A DNA stretch of 64,000 nt from Mugil cephalus. Lineage: Eukaryota > Chordata > Actinopteri > Mugiliformes > Mugilidae. Positions within the stretch are counted from its first letter, which is position 1. Each line of letters starts with the position of its first letter. The notes under the pieces are model-generated. The model was not told the origin of the DNA. It saw only the letters and a list, made by a program, of their open reading frames with translations, and made no database searches. The DNA is taken from assembly GCF_022458985.1 (NCBI RefSeq), contig NC_061781.1, forward strand, positions 9,575,501 through 9,639,500. The letters are read 5' to 3'. Both the position numbers and the translations under genes were made by a program. Positions 1 to 10,726 of this stretch are shown piece after piece.

Positions 1-1496
1 GCAATACATTTATATTTATATAATGATTTAGACTTCTACTGCATTCACACTAAGAGTGACTAAAGTTACAAAAAGGCCAGCTAAACTGTTGGAGAGTCAT
101 GGATGAAGTGTTGCTCACATGCTTGTCGTCGTTTGGATGACATTATCCTTTTAACAATTAACTGGTGAAACAAAAAGGGACATTTGCCTGACATGTCACT
201 CTGACTTTGGACCTTGCCAAGCCTCAGTTTGTTGCTTCATATCATTAGATTTCATTGATCATTGTGATTGTAGCTCGTTGCTCAGTCACTGCTTGTTTGA
301 ACACACCATTAAAGTGCAGACTGTCAACTTTCATTGAAGGATATTCTCATATACATTGGAGAAAATGTGTAGAAATTATAGCTATTTTTTTTAAACACAG
401 TTTTATTGGTCTTCTCTGCACTTCGGTGTTGAGAAATGTATTTTGACCCCAACAGAGTCTAAATCCAAGTTTACACTGAAAGTGACTAGTCACTCAATGA
501 CATATTATGCACTGAATGCAGAGGCCCATCATTCTTGCCAACCAGCCTTGCTTTTAAGAGCAAAGGAGCCCTAGAAAAGGGCACAAAACACTGGCCAGAA
601 GGTCCTGGCTAGATCAGAGCCCATATTATTTCGTTGAACCAGATTCAGGGTCCGATCCTAATGAAAGGTTAACTCTCTTATCCTCTCTAAAGTTTTTGGG
701 AAAGAACATTATACTTTGAAAGGGCTTAACAGATTCACACATGAAGTAGATACTCAAAACGTCTGTTTCCCAAGCAGGGCATTCATACCTATTAAGAAAT
801 TATGCGACTGCAAGATCATTGACGCGATACGACCACTTAAGTTTTGTTTGTTCGAAACCAAATATTTCCATATTTATCTTCAAGAAATGACTCCCAGCAG
901 CAGAGGAGCATTGTCAGTCTAGAATAAAATAAAAGATGCACAAATTCTGACTGTTAAAACTAAGGCTCCAGAAACCCATATCTTATTATTGATCAGACTG
1001 ATTTGACTGATTCAGTTATTGTATGACTTCTGTGTTTCATTGTACTTGTGTTACTTGCTCTAAATACTAGATTTAGTCTGCAAACTGAAAACCAACATAG
1101 TGGAAACTTCAGAAATCAGCGTAAAATAAGGCGTAAAATGTTGTATGAAAATGGTATCTAAATCTTAAGCATCTTCACAAAATATTTTACTTAATTATGT
1201 TTTAATAGGGTGATCAGTTAAGGTAATACAGATAGTGGAGTCATTTCATCAACGTTTTAGTAAGTGTGATGCAGCCTTCTACTTAGAAGAAGATATATAC
1301 ATGTGTATTTGAAAGTATCGCTATGTTGTCAACTATTTCTGTGCAGGCTCCACTGCTGCACTTCAGCAGAAATGCAATTGAGTTTTACCGTCTGAGAGCT
1401 TTACATTGTCCTTTATTGTCTTAAAAGAAACAAACTGGCAGATGACATTATATGAATATAGTTGGAACATTATGCTGTTACTTGGTGTGTTTTTGT
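1..1496. other. Intergenic, 3' flank of OR-1
   Basis: No gene is recognised here; the short open frames have no familiar motif. The last 280 bases (from about 1215) resemble the 3' flank of OR-2 (about 6760-6970): both have a 'cagatagtggagt' stretch followed by 'gatgcagccttct' or 'gatacagccttct'. The two OR genes were therefore duplicated together with their downstream DNA. Confidence 0.6.
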
Positions 1497-2432
1497 TCAG
1501 GAGAAAGGTTTTGAAATAGGTAACATCTTCACAATGTGTCTTCTGATTTCCGGTAATTTCAGGCCATACACGATAGGGTTCAAAACTGGAGGAATTGTTA
1601 CAAACTCTAACGATAAAATAATAGCAAAAACTGGGCTCACTTTTTCAATTTCAAAACGACTCAGGGCAACATCAGAAAATATAGTTACAGAATAAGTGAT
1701 AAATGAAATAGTATGTGGCAAGCAGGTTTCAAAGACTTTGCTCTTGAATTCAGCAGAGCTTCTCCTGCACACAAGAATAATTCTTAAGTAAGTATACAAG
1801 ACGTAGATCAGGGGAAGAATTACTGTTAATGTGGTCATAAGCAAACCAACAATGTTGTTGATAGATGTGTCAACACAAGACAATTTAGCAACCTTCCAAA
1901 TAGTACAGTACACTTTTGGGATCAAATTGCCACACAAAGGAAGCCTTATAGTCAGGTAGAGACATGTTGCAACAACAAAGGCCGGACAGAACCACGCAAA
2001 GGCTACCAACCTACGCACGGTGGTAGGGGTCATCTTTCTGTGATAGTGTAAAGGCTCACATACAGCAACATATCTATCATATGCCATAATACTGAGGATG
2101 GTCATTTCATAGGAGCCATACGTGTAAATAATATAGATCTGAGTGAAGCAAGCAGGACGTGAGATTAAATGAGTGTCAGACAGGAGGTCCATGAGGAATC
2201 TGGGGAAGAAACCAACGGAGCCGTACAGAGAGTTGACAGATAAAAATGCAATGAATATATACATGGGCTCATGAAGTATTCTATGTCTGAATATTACCAG
2301 TATCATGAAAAGATTAGCAGAGACAATAAAGCAGTAGAGCAGAAGGCAAAAAATAAAGGCTAGAAAGTAATAATGTCCGATGTTCACAAACACGGTGAGG
2401 TCAAAGTAAAAAGCAAAAGTACTGTTTTCCAT
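1497..2432 (-). CDS. Olfactory receptor OR-1 (group I), intact
   Basis: A seven-transmembrane odorant receptor of 311 residues in one coding exon, the usual length for a fish OR. Visible hallmarks: N-glycosylation site NST at residues 3-5, Asn40 in TM1, LHEPMY at 53-58, extracellular Cys95, MAYDRYVAVC at the end of TM3 (116-125), loop-2 cysteines 167, 176 and 186, KVFETCLPH before TM6 (232-240) and PPVLNPIVYG in TM7 (281-290). From the family it should bind small odorants in the ciliary membrane of olfactory neurons and signal through a Golf-type G protein. The start MENST matches the paralogues. An upstream splice acceptor (about 2535) suggests a short 5' intron. Residues about 52-131 are nearly identical in DNA to OR-2, which suggests gene conversion. 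The exact OR subfamily was not determined. Confidence 0.96.
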   Translation of the reverse strand: MENSTFAFYFDLTVFVNIGHYYFLAFIFCLLLYCFIVSANLFMILVIFRHRILHEPMYIFIAFLSVNSLYGSVGFFPRFLMDLLSDTHLISRPACFTQIYIIYTYGSYEMTILSIMAYDRYVAVCEPLHYHRKMTPTTVRRLVAFAWFCPAFVVATCLYLTIRLPLCGNLIPKVYCTIWKVAKLSCVDTSINNIVGLLMTTLTVILPLIYVLYTYLRIILVCRRSSAEFKSKVFETCLPHTISFITYSVTIFSDVALSRFEIEKVSPVFAIILSLEFVTIPPVLNPIVYGLKLPEIRRHIVKMLPISKPFS

Positions 2433-2534
2433 TGTCCTTAACTAAATTAGTGACATAGAATTAAATGTTTTGGTCTGTTGTTAGACAAAGTCTTTTTCCT
2501 GTTTTGAGATATCAGTGGTCTGGTTTGACAGCAT

Positions 2535-2607
2535 CTGTGCAAGAAAACATGTCACGGATCATGTCACGAAATATTAGTCATACGTACAACAATGTGACTA
2601 TACTTAC
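2535..2607 (-). other. Probable 5'UTR intron of OR-1
   Basis: On the minus strand a donor GTAAGT (first base 2607) is followed 73 bp later by a pyrimidine-rich acceptor ending in TTGCACAG (2535). The exon then reads ATGCTGTCAAACCAG, nearly the same as in OR-6. In OR-1 that ATG opens only a short frame that stops before the receptor ATG at 2432, so it would be an upstream ORF. Splicing is inferred from conservation of both sites in OR-5 and OR-6. Confidence 0.6.
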
Positions 2608-2609
2608 CA

Positions 2610-3505
2610 AACTAAGGTTTATCTATGCTCACGTCTACATTTTGCTGCAAGGTTAGATTGTTGGTTACATCTGCAGACATATAACAAGTGTGGAGAAAAG
2701 GGAGGAGTTAAGATTTTTTAATGTTGTCTGGCGCCTGATGTCATCCCAGTTTTTCAGCTCAGGGGATTCTGACTCACATTACATCACATCGAGCTTCTTG
2801 ATGTCCATGATGTATACAATATTGCAAGTAAATGAAAAACAACTACGAATCTTCAACGTGAAGTGAACCTGTGTTCCGAGATGATAAAATAATACAAAAA
2901 CTATGAAAAGATATAAAATGGGATTACAAGCTGCTTGATAGAACTTGGCGATACAGTCCCTAGGGTTGCAAGGCAGTCTTCTGTGGTGTGACTTTGTTAT
3001 GAAACTGTGTCTTTTAGTGGCATGTCTCTTAATATCTTTCTGCTGGATCAGGCCTCCAATGTCCAGTTCCTTTTACATCCTTGTGGTGTCACCTGCTACA
3101 AGGCTGCCTGAGCTGCCAGAGTTAAACCAGAGGACAAGTTCTGGGCACCGGTTGGTAAATACAATGGTGGATGGGAAGACTGCCAGGTGTGTGTGCACCA
3201 CCTAGCTGGTGAACATGGCACAAGTTGCGCTATGATTAGAGGCTAGCCAGCAGAGGGGCTTTGTGATGCCCTTCATGCAGATGTTCCTTTGACATTTACC
3301 ACCTACGGGTAACAGTCTTGGTCTTCTAACTGCCGTAGATGTGGATCTGTTGGAGAGGTCTGCGCTTTTTTGCTGACTAAGCAGAAAATTAAGCAAAAAC
3401 GGAGTTTGTTCATCTCCCTGTTTCATAGCTCGCCGTCCCACCTCATTCAGCAACAGCTTCCCAAGACCACATCTGGCTGTTTTTAACTGGCAGCACAATC
3501 CGAAT
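2610..3505. other. Intergenic, nothing recognised
   Basis: This stretch upstream of OR-1 holds short open frames on both strands (for example 3202-3498 minus and 2945-3205 plus). None shows a motif I can name. It may contain old repeat DNA, since a LINE relic starts directly to its right. Confidence 0.4.
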
Positions 3506-4608
3506 CACAATTACTTTGTTGATCCCAGGGGGAAATTACTTTTTGTTACAGCAGCTCCTTCCCAAAGTGTAGGAGAACAAAGAGCAATGTAGGCAATAAC
3601 AATTAGTAAGAGAATGTAAAAATATATGAAATATATATATAACAATATGTACAAGTATAAGTGAAGTGAACCTGTGTTTCAAGTTATTGCTCTGTAGTGA
3701 CATTGAATATGGGATACAGCACAGTGGCAAACATTTTTGCACATGGTAAGAAAATATAAGGAAATATTTATAAGTATGAAAATAATGAAGTGAAGCATGT
3801 GTTATTGCATAATCTCAGGATTAGTATAGTTAAACATGGGTTATTGCACATAGTAAAGACCAGAGTCCCTTAGTATGCAGAGAATATATACTGGTATATG
3901 AGATGAAGTGAACATGAATTATTGCACATTATAAATTTAATTAAATTTGGGTTCTGCGCCCTCAGAGTGAGGAGTTGTACAGGTTAATGGCCACAGGCAG
4001 GAATGATTTCCTGTGGCGCTCTGTGGTGCATCGTGGTGTGATCAGTCTAGTGCTGAAAAAACTCCTGTGTGTGGCCAGCACGTCATGGGGTCGGTTTGAC
4101 TCATTGTCCTTTCACCTTGTGAAGCATTCTCCTGTCTGAAACCACTGTCAGAGGGTCCAGCTTCACTCCCACAATGTCACTGGCCTTGCGTATCAATCTG
4201 TTCAGTCTGTTGGCATTCGCTACCCTCAGCCTACTGCCCCAGCACGCATCAACATAGAGGATGGCACTGGCCAACACAGACTCATAGAACACCCTGAGCA
4301 TAGTCCTGCAGATGTTAAAAGACCTCAACCGCCTCAGAAAATATATGCAAATCTGGCCCTTTCTGTACAGGGCGTCGCTGTTCTTTCCCCAGTCCAGTCT
4401 ATCTTCAATGTGAACCCCCAGATACTTATAATCCCCCACCATGTCCACATTGACCCCCTGGATGGAAACAGGGGTCACCAGCACCTTGGTCCTCCTCTGG
4501 TCTGGACCACCAGTTCCTTCGTCTTTGTCACATTGAGCTGTAGATGGTTCTCCTCTCACCATGTGACAAAGTTGTCCACGACAGCCCTGTACTCCACCTC
4601 GTCACCCT
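3506..4608 (-). mobile_element. LINE relic, Rex1/Babar-like, 3' part
   Basis: The minus-strand frame at 4101-4562 encodes the end of a non-LTR reverse transcriptase: VTPVSIQGV, DYKYLGVHIEDRLDW, YFLRRLRSFN, and a segment with CWGSR and ANRLNRLIRKA. These resemble fish Rex1/Babar-type or other CR1/Jockey-group LINEs. An in-frame stop lies just upstream of the retained EENHLQLN motif, so the copy is dead. The 3' tail on the left contains 'gatcccagggggaaattac', which recurs at about 16760. The 5' part is missing. Clade assignment is from memory. Confidence 0.75.
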
Positions 4609-4658
4609 TGCTGGTTGGATGCATCAGCAATGGTGACGAGGTGGAGTACAGGGCTGTT
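4582..4658. repeat. Inverted repeat at broken LINE 5' end
   Basis: The sequence 'acagccctgtactccacc' (starting 4582) is repeated in reverse complement at about 4632-4658, with roughly 24 bases between the arms. Both arms encode the same reverse-transcriptase stretch (GDEVEYRAVV) in opposite directions. This is a head-to-head junction of two LINE pieces. Confidence 0.75.
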
Positions 4659-4719
4659 GTGGAGGTGGACAAGGAGCCAAGTTTTAGCCCACACCCATGG
4701 GTACACATCTGAATAGACC

Positions 4720-5555
4720 CCTTCACGGTTTATAAACAATGTGATGTATTTTGAGGGGCGGGGCTTTACTGGAAGCAAAAGATCTCAACACTATAGCTTG
4801 AAGACAGCAGTTAGCATATTTGAAGAGACTGTTTTGGCATGAATGGAAGAGGGAAACGTATATTTTAGAGAATATAGTAATACACTCACTCCCCGAGACC
4901 GTGAGTGTTATTTTAAAAAAGTTGATTCAGACTGATGGGACTACATTCACCGACCCCTACACTTTCACTCACTGGATGGATGATTAGACCAAAGGACACA
5001 GAGAGGACGAAGTCTAGTCTGTCTTTATCAAGTGAAGCCTCTTCAACAAAGATATCACAAGAAGTAAGTGGAACCACTGTGGAGGGTAAAGTAGTAAATG
5101 CAACTTCTGATTGGACACACATGAAACATGTAACTAACGTTGCATTACCTAGCGGTTAGCATTAGCTTTAATATGTAATAAGAATCCCCTAAATAAGCAA
5201 CGTAATTTCAGTCACAATTTATTCTAACCCATAACTATCCAGGCTGAAACTGATGATGCACTACATATTAATCTGACCTGATGTGAAGTGTGCATGTTAT
5301 CTATGACTGGCAGTGGCATATATGTGATAAAACTTCAAGTAAGTGTTTTTGATTTTTTGATTTTGGCAACAAAAAAATACAGCAAGTGTCAACTTTCATG
5401 GTTGAAAGTGACAGTGTTAGCCTCTAGCTTCCCTCTGTTTTGCCTCCAGTTAACATTATGACGTCACAGTGACGTAGGCTATGACAGGGTCTGTGTCATC
5501 TTCCATCTACACATTTGACCCTTCCCATCCCTCCATCATTTTCCTAACTTCCTGT
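4720..5555. other. Intergenic, nothing recognised
   Basis: Several short open frames overlap between 4913 and 5159 with no recognised domain. A short palindromic stretch with TGACGTCA lies near 5460. I see no gene. Confidence 0.4.
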
Positions 5556-5559
5556 TACA

Positions 5560-5692
5560 GTTTTCTATTTTTTACACTTTTATTTTCATACTTGTTTAAG
5601 GGGTTTGTCTTGTACCACTGAGCAAAGTGACCCGAGTCAAATTCCGTGTATGTGTACACATTTTTGGCCAGTAAACCTGGTTCTGATTAATA
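5560..5692 (+). mobile_element. LINE 3' tail fragment (CR1/L2-like)
   Basis: The stretch ends in 'ggccagtaaacctggttctg', preceded by 'caaattccgtgtatgtgtac'. This resembles the common 3' tail of fish CR1/L2-type LINEs. No coding part is attached. Confidence 0.45.
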
Positions 5693-6394
5693 AACATCCT
5701 TCAAATGAAGGTGAGATCTTCCCTAGTGAGGTAACCCTTGTGTCCCTAGACACCTCTTAAAAAGACAAAATGACATAGTGAAAAATAAACTTAAGATATC
5801 AAGAATATTTTAAAATGTGATAGTGAATATTTCTTTCCAATATCTACAATTCCATTCTTCCAGAAAGTCAGATATAGATATATAACTCCTTAGGATCATC
5901 TTGTATATTTAAAGTGCATTAAAGTTTTTTATTTTATTCTTTTATTTATTCTTTAATAACATAAAAGCACAGGTTAAACATTTTACAAAGTTCACTTTCA
6001 TCTGAGCTGCTATTTTACACAGTGAAATTTCATCTTCCTTCTGCTTATAATTTTAACCTCAAAATCAGTAAAAAATAATTTGCTACAATGTATAGTCAAA
6101 AATACGAACTTTTATTTCACCGGATACACTTTATCTTCACACATGAAGCACTTTTACAGGTTTTATCCACTAGATAGGACACAAAAGATTCAGTGAACAT
6201 TTCCAGAATCAGATTTAACCGCATCGCCACATATAAATGAAGACCTTTTCAGTTTAAACTGCAGTGAAAAATCATTGATTATCAAATCAGTTACATTGTC
6301 TTGGTGTGCACACATTGTTCTTGGCTTTTGTGGATGATTTGACCCTTGTAAATGGTTTACACACATCACAAAACATTCACAGGCCATATCAAGA

Positions 6395-6645
6395 CTGTGG
6401 AAAAGTTATAGGGATACATTTTAGTTTGGGGTTTTAAAAGTGCAGTTCTGAACATATGTTCTCTCGTAAGAAGAAGAGGATTCAGAACTGAAGGAAAGAC
6501 AGCAAATTCTGAATGACAGTTATGAATGAATTTATCTTTTTGAGGTTTTGTGAAGTCATGAATATATAATAAATATGTAGAATAAATCACAAATGAAACA
6601 ATATGAGGAAGACAACTCTATAATACTTACTGACCACTGCTCACA
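6395..6645 (-). pseudogene. Olfactory receptor pseudogene, 3' fragment
   Basis: The DNA lines up with the 3' end of OR-6 (about 22950-23225). Shared stretches include 'aatgaaacaatatgaggaag' (OR-6: 'aatgaaataatatgtggaag') and 'agcaaattctgaatgacag'. In one minus-strand frame the TM7 motif survives as FPSVLNPLLL, followed by a decayed C-terminus ending LLKPQTK. Only the TM6-TM7-tail portion remains, with small deletions. It sits about 330 bp downstream of OR-2 and is a dead group I receptor. Confidence 0.75.
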
Positions 6646-6978
6646 TTAATAAAAATAAAAACAGAATTTGACACCCTATTATGAAATATAAGGTATCAGT
6701 GAAGCATCTCATGATTTGTTTTTCTTAATTGTATTTTGATATTGTGGTCATTTAATAATTCAATACAGATAGTGGAGTTATTAATTAACATTGAAGTAAA
6801 TGTGATACAGCCTTCTGAATAACATGATGCCTTTTTTCAGCACAGGCTATAATCCTAAACTTAAAACCAACAAATCATCTAAAACCAAAGAGACCATGTG
6901 AGGCAGAGAGCCTTGTTTGAATTTTCAAACCGTGACCGTGTTAATATATTTTATACATAACGCTTAGTAAAGTTTTGT

Positions 6979-7911
6979 TTAAGCAAAAGGTTTTGAAAAA
7001 GGTAACATCCTCAAAATCTGTTTTCTGATTTCTGGTAATTTCAGACCATATATGAGTGGGTTTAAAAGTGGAGGAACTATAAATAACTCTAATGTTATAA
7101 AGAAAGAAAAAAATTCTGTCAGATTTTCAACATCAAATCGACTTAAGGCAACATCACAGAATACAGTAACAGAATAAGTAATAAAAGAAATAGTATGTGG
7201 TAAGCAGGTTTCAAAGACTTTGCTCTTGAATTCAGAGGAGCTTCTCCTGCACACAATAATAATTCTCAAATAAGTATACAAGACAAATATCAGGGGAAGA
7301 ATTACTGCAATAATAGTCACTAACAAACCAACTATATTGTTGATAACTGTGGAAACACATGAAAGTTTAGCAATCTTCCAGATTGTACAAACTACTTTCT
7401 GGATCTTGTTTCCACACATGGGAAGCTTTACAGTCAAATAAACACATGCAGCTATAGAGAAGGCTGGATAGATAAAAGCAAAGGCTACCAGTTTACCCAC
7501 GGTGTTAGGAGTCACCTTGCTGTGATAGTGTAAAGGCTCACATACAGCAACATATCTGTCATATGCCATAATACTGAGGATGGTCATTTCATAGGAGCCA
7601 TACGTGTAAATGATATAGATCTGAGTGAAGCAAGCAGGGCGTGAGATTAAATGAGTGTCAGACAGGAGGTCCATGAGGAATCTGGGGAAGAAACCACTAG
7701 AGCCATACAGAGAGTTGACAGATAAAAATGCAATGAATATATACATGGGCTCATGAAGTGTTCTCTCTCGTAATATTACCAGTATTATGAGAAGATTAGC
7801 AGAGATAATAATGACAAACAGCAGGAAGCACGCCAAAAAGGCTGGGTAGCGATAAGATCCAATAGGCATAAACATGGTGAGGTTAAAGTGAAACACAGAG
7901 TCATTATCCAT
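6979..7911 (-). CDS. Olfactory receptor OR-2 (group I), intact
   Basis: A 310-residue receptor paralogous to OR-1. It has possible N-glycosylation sites near residues 3 (NDS) and 10 (NLT), LHEPMYIF at the TM2 entry, MAYDRYVAVCEPLHYH after TM3, KVFETCLPH before TM6 and PPLLNPLIYGLK in TM7. The C-terminus MLPFSKPFA is the counterpart of MLPISKPFS in OR-1. A roughly 239-bp tract (7523-7761) differs from OR-1 at only about 7 bases, while both ends of the gene are clearly more diverged. The start MDNDS follows a possible splice acceptor six bases upstream. No disabling change is visible. Confidence 0.96.
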   Translation of the reverse strand: MDNDSVFHFNLTMFMPIGSYRYPAFLACFLLFVIIISANLLIILVILRERTLHEPMYIFIAFLSVNSLYGSSGFFPRFLMDLLSDTHLISRPACFTQIYIIYTYGSYEMTILSIMAYDRYVAVCEPLHYHSKVTPNTVGKLVAFAFIYPAFSIAACVYLTVKLPMCGNKIQKVVCTIWKIAKLSCVSTVINNIVGLLVTIIAVILPLIFVLYTYLRIIIVCRRSSSEFKSKVFETCLPHTISFITYSVTVFCDVALSRFDVENLTEFFSFFITLELFIVPPLLNPLIYGLKLPEIRKQILRMLPFSKPFA

Positions 7912-7917
7912 TTCACA

Positions 7918-8045
7918 CTGTCAGCATGAACCAGATTCCTTGTGAAAGACCTTCAAACCGCCCTTTAAATGATACTTTACATTATTATTTCTGCAAATCA
8001 TCCAGCTGTAAACAGAGACAAAACAATGATTGTATAATTACTTAC
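7918..8045 (-). other. Possible 5'UTR intron of OR-2
   Basis: On the minus strand a donor GTAAGT starts at 8045 and an acceptor ATGCTGACAG ends at 7918, six bases before the receptor ATG. This mimics the arrangement in OR-1, -5 and -6, but the surrounding sequence is less conserved, so the call is weaker. The interval contains the 45-bp stretch repeated at 12.36 kb. Confidence 0.4.
7967..8012 (+). repeat. 45-bp repeat, copy 1
   Basis: 'aatgatactttacattatta' and the bases that follow recur almost unchanged at about 12359-12402. The reason for the duplication is unclear. Confidence 0.7.
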
Positions 8046-8049
8046 GTTC

Positions 8050-8975
8050 TTTTTGTCGAAACAAGTCCATTATGTTTTTATATAATTTTCACAGAACTAT
8101 TACTGTTACCTCTGTTCTTCTGGTTCGAAGCTCCTGGAGAGTCCTTCATTATGAATTGAAAGACTTTATATTTAATATGGGGATAGCAACAATACACAAT
8201 ACACATCACAGATTGGCTGACTACACTGCCGTTGAGACAAACAAAGGCTCAATGGTGTAATACTCTAGGTGGATTTACAATCGTGGGGAATTTTTTTTTT
8301 CACCCACATCCTGTAAGCAAATGTCTTAAAATGTTTTCCATTTAATCCTCAGTTCCCTGGTGACCGTGTTGGTCCATTTGTTTAGGTGAGTTTTCTAACA
8401 CAGACCAGCTATGATCGGGCCCTTTAACTATTGCTTATACAGACGTTTAACCTCAAACACTGTCAAATATGTTTAAAGGCCACACTGTCCCTTCTGTCAA
8501 ATATGCCTTTTTTGCCAAGTAACTCATGACGTTTGACAATTGTCTCTTTAGAGTAATGAAATTGCGATGAATTCTGATATGACTGTTCAGACTGGATCAT
8601 TGACGCAGCCCACGTCACAACTGCAACAATCAGATTTTCTGTTTTTCCTGCAGTTTGAATATTTGAGACAAAAAACTTTTAAGGCACCTTTTTTTTTAAA
8701 AAATAAATAAAAATAAAATAAAATCTGATGAGAATTTGGGCCTTCAGCTGATTTATGATTAGTCACCCTCCTCTGTGATTTCAGTAGTAGAGCACTTTTA
8801 CCTGGATGTAGATATGTTTTGAGAACAGAGAAAAGAAAATGTACCCAGACTAAAGTAATAATTTCATTGTAAAATGAACAGGATTTTCTCTCCGTCGTAG
8901 TGAGATGTGTTTGCTATGAAATGTTCTTTGGAGTTTGGATTACCTAGGAAAGCTTAAACTTATATGTTCAGCTTG
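8050..8975. other. Intergenic between OR-2 and OR-3
   Basis: No gene is recognised. An A-rich run near 8690-8730 looks like simple sequence. From about 8976 the DNA is part of the duplicated OR-3/OR-4 block. Confidence 0.5.
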
Positions 8976-10600
8976 ATCCAAAGTCAAACAAACCTAATTT
9001 CTGTGCTTTGTATGGAGGCCCTGTATGGAGACCCTGTATGGAGACTGACAATATTCAAAATACTCAACTCTAATTATCTCTATGTTGGTTACAGTCTGTA
9101 CATCTATAACTGACTGTTGTGACAGTAAACTGTATTTGGGTGCAGCCGCTCCTCTTTGAATGATTACACCAAGCTAAATGCATCGAATTACATGAAATAA
9201 AGCACTCTCAGCGGAATATTTTTTAAGGACACAATTTATTAAAAAGACAAGTTAAAAACATAGAAAATGTAATGTTAACTGAGAAACATTTAAAACCCAA
9301 TTCTGAAATACACTCTGGAGACTTTACAGCCTCATGCCTTCCTTAAGTCAGACAACGTGCTGTGTTGGACCTACACAGCAGCCTAGAACAATAATGTATA
9401 TGTCACATGTTTCACTACTAGTGTTAGACGTATTGGACACACGTATGTATAGTCGGAATCTTTCTCTCTATAATTTCTAATTTAAAGCTGACTTCATACA
9501 GTAAATAAAATCTAAAATCCTGTTTCTTATTTTTTTCAGTTTGAAGCCGTATATGATGGGATTGACAATAGGAGGAATGAGGAGGAATTCTATCGCCATG
9601 AAATTCTGGACACTTTGTGATAAGTCCTTAGAGCCGAATCGCATGTACAACAAATCAAACAGCAAACACACAACAAAAGTGAGTAAACAAAATAAGTGTG
9701 GCAAACATGTTTGCATGAACTTACTTCTGTTCTCTGTAGATGTTTTGCATGTCCTGATCAGACATACATAAGACCACATAATGAAGATGAAATGGCCAAA
9801 ATAGAAAGTATAATTAAAAGCTGGAACGGCAATTTTAGCTAGAGAGGCAGAGCAAGCTAGATTAGAAACTAACAAGTTGACACAGTAGATCTTTGGTATG
9901 TGTGAGCCACATATTCTTGTCATTGATGTTGTAATTGTGCTTATGAATAGCATATAAAATGGAATCAGCCATGCAAAGGACACAAAGAGATAAATTCTTT
10001 GTTTAGTCATCACAGCGTGGTACACCAGAGGTCGGCATATAGCCACATATCTGTCATAGGCCATCAGAGCTAGAAAAGATAAGTCAGCACAGACTGAAGA
10101 GTGCAACACAAAACCCTGTAAAAGACATCCAGCATAAGAGATGACATGAGTGGTGGACAGAAGATCACTGAGGAATTTGGGATAAAAACCTGATGTCCCA
10201 TAGAGTCCATTGATGCACAGATTACAGAGGAAGATGTACATGGGTTCATGCAGATTTTTATCCACGATGATTGTCACAATAATAGTTAGATTCACCAGCC
10301 AAATCACACCGTAACACAGTAAAGTGAGAGCAAACAGAGGAACTCTATAGTATGAAATCCCACCTAGCCCTGCCAGAGTAAACATCACTGAAACATTATC
10401 CATCATACTTTACCGTTTTTACTTCTCATCTCATTTCAGTAGTGAACAGATGGAAAACTGCAATAACCTGAGTATTGTGATCAAAAAGTTTCCTGTGTCC
10501 CTTTGCACAATCTGCAAGCACGACTTTATGTCCTCTTGTGGCTGTAGCCCTCAGTGATCTTGTCAACGTGGTCCTTCGGACATCCAATCAGGAATGTAGG
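8976..10600. repeat. Duplicated OR block, copy containing OR-3
   Basis: The 3' flank, gene and roughly 150 bp of 5' flank of OR-3 match the block around OR-4 (about 14700-16150). The match starts with 'gatccaaagtcaaacaaacc' or a near copy on the left. On the right it runs past 'cagatggaaaactgcaataa'. Confidence 0.85.
9477..10406 (-). CDS. Olfactory receptor OR-3 (group II), intact
   Basis: A 309-residue odorant receptor beginning MMDNVSVMF. The receptor has an N-terminal NVS site, LHEPMYIFLCNLCINGLYG across TM2, Cys94, MAYDRYVAICRPL after TM3 (115-124), TCLPHLFCLL entering TM6 and PPIVNPIIYGFK in TM7. It differs from OR-4 at roughly a dozen residues only, so the pair is young. Sequences such as NLCINGLYGTSGFYPKF place it nearer to the OR-8 to OR-14 group than to OR-1. 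Fish proteins of this type are often labelled OR 11A1-like or 6N1-like, but I did not verify the subfamily. Confidence 0.96.
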   Translation of the reverse strand: MMDNVSVMFTLAGLGGISYYRVPLFALTLLCYGVIWLVNLTIIVTIIVDKNLHEPMYIFLCNLCINGLYGTSGFYPKFLSDLLSTTHVISYAGCLLQGFVLHSSVCADLSFLALMAYDRYVAICRPLVYHAVMTKQRIYLFVSFAWLIPFYMLFISTITTSMTRICGSHIPKIYCVNLLVSNLACSASLAKIAVPAFNYTFYFGHFIFIMWSYVCLIRTCKTSTENRSKFMQTCLPHLFCLLTFVVCLLFDLLYMRFGSKDLSQSVQNFMAIEFLLIPPIVNPIIYGFKLKKIRNRILDFIYCMKSALN

Positions 10601-10726
10601 AGTTTCTCCCACTTTCAGTGTCAAAAAAAAAAAATTTACTTTTAAACTTTTAGACCAAACATATATATATATATATATATGTTTTTTGTTTTTTTTAAAA
10701 AGGTTGGTGCTGGTTGGTCCGGTCCT

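Noticed and set aside
5455-5480. TGACGTCA palindrome as a regulatory CRE site
   Set aside because: A single short motif far from any gene start; expected by chance often enough.
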